NCBI GenBank assembly: GCA_905221605.1
Contig: CAJNDS010002135.1
Location: 1,330,001 to 1,394,000, forward strand
Reading direction: 5' to 3'
DNA from: Symbiodinium natans
Lineage: Eukaryota; Sar; Dinophyceae; Suessiales; Symbiodiniaceae
DNA: 64,000 nucleotides
Below the pieces are notes generated by a model. That model saw only the letters and a list, made by a program, of their open reading frames with translations, did no database searches and was not told where the DNA came from. The translations under genes were made by a program, and so were the position numbers. Positions 61,900-64,000 of this stretch are shown here, one piece after another; the stretch's first letter is position 1; every line of letters begins with the position of its first letter.

Positions 61900-63600
61900 C
61901 CCACCTACTTGGAGGTTCGTTGGCACTTATAACCACAATTATGGCTGCACTCATCAGCCCATCAGCCCCGTAAGTCCCGTAAGTAGGTTATAAGTAGACT
62001 CTAGACTTCTACTTGGGGTTCGAAGTACCCATGAACCTTCAAGTGGGGTTAGCAATGGGAAGCACCTGAAAAAGTGAAGGGTTTACTCGTAGGAAGAAAG
62101 TTCAGAATTCCCATGAACCCGAACTTGGAAAGGAGCGGAGCCTAAACCCTAAACCCTGAGTCCTAGATCCCTAAGCCCTAAACAGGGCTATTTAAGGTTT
62201 AGACGGTTTACTTCGAGTTGTTCAGGGTGTAGATGGGTTTACTGCTGAGGCCTTAATAGCTTCAGGAGACTCCTGTCCACCTTGAACTTACTTCTCTCGA
62301 GGTGGGCATCCTAGCTGGGAATAACTTGCACTTACAGCCGGAAGCCTAAAACGTAAAGCCCCCCAAAAGACAACTAAAAAATGGGCATAGCTGCTTAGAT
62401 CGTCCCCTTCTAAGACCCAATTGCACTCAATCAGAACCTGAGTTTAGGGTTTAGGGTTTAGGGTTTAGGGTTTAGGGTTTAGGGTTTAGGGACTACGGCG
62501 CAAAGCCCCCAACATCATCAGACCCTCAACCTTTAACCCTCAACCCTGGATGCCATACGGCCAGGAGAGAAACTAGACCCAGCAGTCGCCTAGGAATGAA
62601 AAGGGTGCCCGTTTTGGGTTTAAAGAGGGTTTAGGGTTTAGGGTTTCGGGTTTAGGGTTTAGGGTTCTTATAAGGGAACCCAAAGCCTCAAAAATGGAAT
62701 AAGGACCTACTCTGGGTCCTAGGAAAGCGAAAAAAGGTAGACATTGGAGACAGGCCGCGCTGCCCCGGCCTGACTTCTCCAAGAAGGGTTTAGGGTTTAG
62801 GGTTTAGGGTTTAGGGTTTAGGGTTTAGGGTTTAGGGTTTAGGGTTTAGGGTTTAGGGTTTAGGGTGAATGAGATGCAGCCATGTGATAGGGGGTCATCG
62901 CCCATTATGGGTTTAGGAGTACATGTAACCCTAAACCCTAAACCCTAAACCTCTTTCGAGCAAAAAGAAGAACATCTCCTCATACCCGAGCCCTAAAGCC
63001 CGTGAAACCCTAAGTCCTACGAACCCCGTAAACCCCAAATCCCTCTGTCTGGGGTTTAGGGTTTAGGGGTTTAGGGATTAGATCTTCGTGTTTTTTTTTT
63101 TGGTTCCTGAGGCTGCTGGCAAGCTTCTACTTCTACTCGCGGTTCTCACTGCGCGCGGCTCCCCTAGGACCTAGAACCTCGCGACGTCGCGCAGTTTTGC
63201 GTGCCCAAAAGGTCCACGACCCACCCTAGACCCTTAACCCTATATAATTCAACCCTAAACCCTAACCCCTAAACCCTAAAGTCACTGGGGCCTCAGGTCA
63301 GGCGAGCAGCACCCGCCAGCCTTGGCCAAGAGGAGTTTTGGGGTTTAGTGTTTAGAGAGTCTATGGTTGAATATACTCCCCTTAGAACCTAAACTATGAA
63401 AGATGAAAATCCCTATATTGCCCTTATAAGGCGGATTAATCTGCATTTGTTTTTTGTTTTTTTTGGGGGGGTGTTTAGAGAGTCTATCTAGTTCATGGTT
63501 GGGGGTAGTACTTGAAAATTCAACCCTAAACCCCAAACCCTGAACCCTTTTTTGAGAACAAATAAAAGCTCTAAACCCTAGACGATAAAGTGGTCTTTTC
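61900..63600. other. Sparse stretch, mostly intron-like
   Basis: Contains heptamer tracts (62442-62490, 62787-62866), a Family B element and short unique spacers. A 16-bp direct repeat GTTTAGAGAGTCTAT occurs at 63350 and 63474. No firm exon. Confidence 0.5.
61908..62046. mobile_element. Family B element with long inverted ends
   Basis: CTTGGAGGTTCGTTGGCACT at the left, with GGTTATAAGTAGACTC and CCCATGAACCTTCAAG at the right. The terminus CTTGAAG followed by GTTCATGGG reads as exon end plus GT donor on the minus strand, as at 24240, 46167 and 3836. Confidence 0.65.
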
Positions 63601-63623
63601 ACTCTCCACGCTAGTCTGGTCAC

Positions 63624-63690
63624 GATGGAAGAAGCTATCGGCGACTTTCACCTCTCCCAGTTCTTCCTCCGAGCTCTGCATGATCTACCG
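63624..63690 (+). CDS. Candidate first exon (MEEAIGDFHLSQFFLRALHD)
   Basis: ATG at 63624 followed by an amphipathic helix, then LPFPGG and a GTCGGC donor. The minus strand has a competing CAG/GT micro-exon. Confidence 0.4.
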
Positions 63691-63854
63691 TTTCCGGGAG
63701 GTCGGCACACCCCTGTAGACAGAGTGCGGTTTAGGGTTTAGGGGTTTAGGGTTTGGGGCTTGGGGTTTAGTTCGGGCTTAGGGTTTAGGGTTCAATTTGG
63801 CTTGGGGTTTAGGATTCGTTTAACTAGGGCTTAGGGTTTAGGGCTCAATTTGGC

Positions 63855-63975
63855 CTTGGGGTTGAGGATTCTGGGAAATCAGCCGAGGAGGCACCGACCT
63901 CTCTCATTGCATCTTTGTACACCTGGAAGGCCTTCTTCCTCAAAAAGCCGCTCAGACGTGGATGTTCTGCGTCGT
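63855..63975 (-). CDS. Exon candidate near window end (SGFLRKKAFQVYKDAMREVG)
   Basis: Minus frame EDDAEHPRLSGFLRKKAFQV continues to ASSADFP; acceptor TTGGAAG at 63976. Donor either GTCGGT (63898) or GATTTC (63873). Plus strand is open too. Confidence 0.45.
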
Positions 63976-64000
63976 CTTCCAAGCCGTGCCGTCAATCCGC

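Larger units (their letters stand above)
1..64000. repeat. Window-wide telomere-like (TTTAGGG)n tracts
   Basis: Tracts of TTTAGGG or CCCTAAA, from one or two copies to more than fifteen, recur every few hundred bases in both orientations. They carry many one-base variants (TTCAGGG, TTTGGGG, TTAGGGC). Large examples are 1876-1932, 18210-18330, 18421-18560, 24675-24760, 26697-26800, 29803-29890, 30438-30530, 35310-35408, 40176-40290, 52717-52825, 59744-59828, 60699-60849 and 62787-62866. TTTAGGG is the telomere repeat of dinoflagellates, several other alveolates and plants. Here the tracts fall between predicted exons, that is, mostly in introns. The 5.3-14.7 kb island is nearly free of them. 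Confidence 0.97.

Noticed and set aside
1-64000. Window as a chromosome end (true telomere)
   Set aside because: Heptamer tracts are short, degenerate, in both orientations and separated by unique sequence across the whole window.

Overview
The window looks like nuclear DNA of a dinoflagellate, or a close alveolate relative. Four things suggest this. (1) Hundreds of tracts of the heptamer TTTAGGG/CCCTAAA occur in both orientations through the whole window, so it is not simply a chromosome end. (2) Coding sequence is broken into exons of about 14-110 nt separated by introns of roughly 0.1-2 kb. (3) The introns of the one gene I could assemble start with GT, GC or GA and end with AG, a donor mix known from dinoflagellates. 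(4) Several short dispersed repeats end exactly at splice sites, like the introner elements described in dinoflagellates. No tRNA, rRNA, CRISPR or bacterial-type operon was seen. Almost every long ORF is repeat or antisense shadow; the real exons are too short to appear as ORFs.

Layout. 1-5.1 kb: telomere-like tracts with ambiguous exon candidates. 5.12-14.95 kb: a 9.8-kb island made of many different tandem repeats, almost free of TTTAGGG and bounded by inverted ends next to poly-G/poly-C. 15.3-34.2 kb, minus strand: a voltage-gated cation channel gene, reconstructed as about 34 exons whose reading phase is continuous over most of the chain. It has an N-terminal coiled coil, a Ser/Pro linker, S1 to S4 voltage sensor, S5, pore and S6. 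36-42 kb: a probable plus-strand gene of unknown function. 42-50.3 kb, minus strand: leucine-rich-repeat-like exons. 50.6-52.2 kb: exons of unclear strand. 53.23-58.52 kb: a 5.3-kb unit with about 0.25-kb terminal inverted repeats, inserted at TA in a TACTATA-type repeat; inside it lie exons of a minus-strand membrane-protein gene. 59.6-61 kb: minus-strand exons interrupted by pure TTTAGGG introns that are flanked by direct repeats. 61-64 kb: sparse exon candidates, one running toward the window end.

Main idea. The TTTAGGG tracts lie mostly in introns, and three or four are flanked by 9-17 bp direct repeats, as if the arrays had been inserted with target duplication and then spliced out. Together with at least six families of short dispersed elements, this suggests intron gain by insertion. 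Strand calls outside the channel gene are often uncertain because both strands of these GC-balanced spacers stay open; confidences reflect that.
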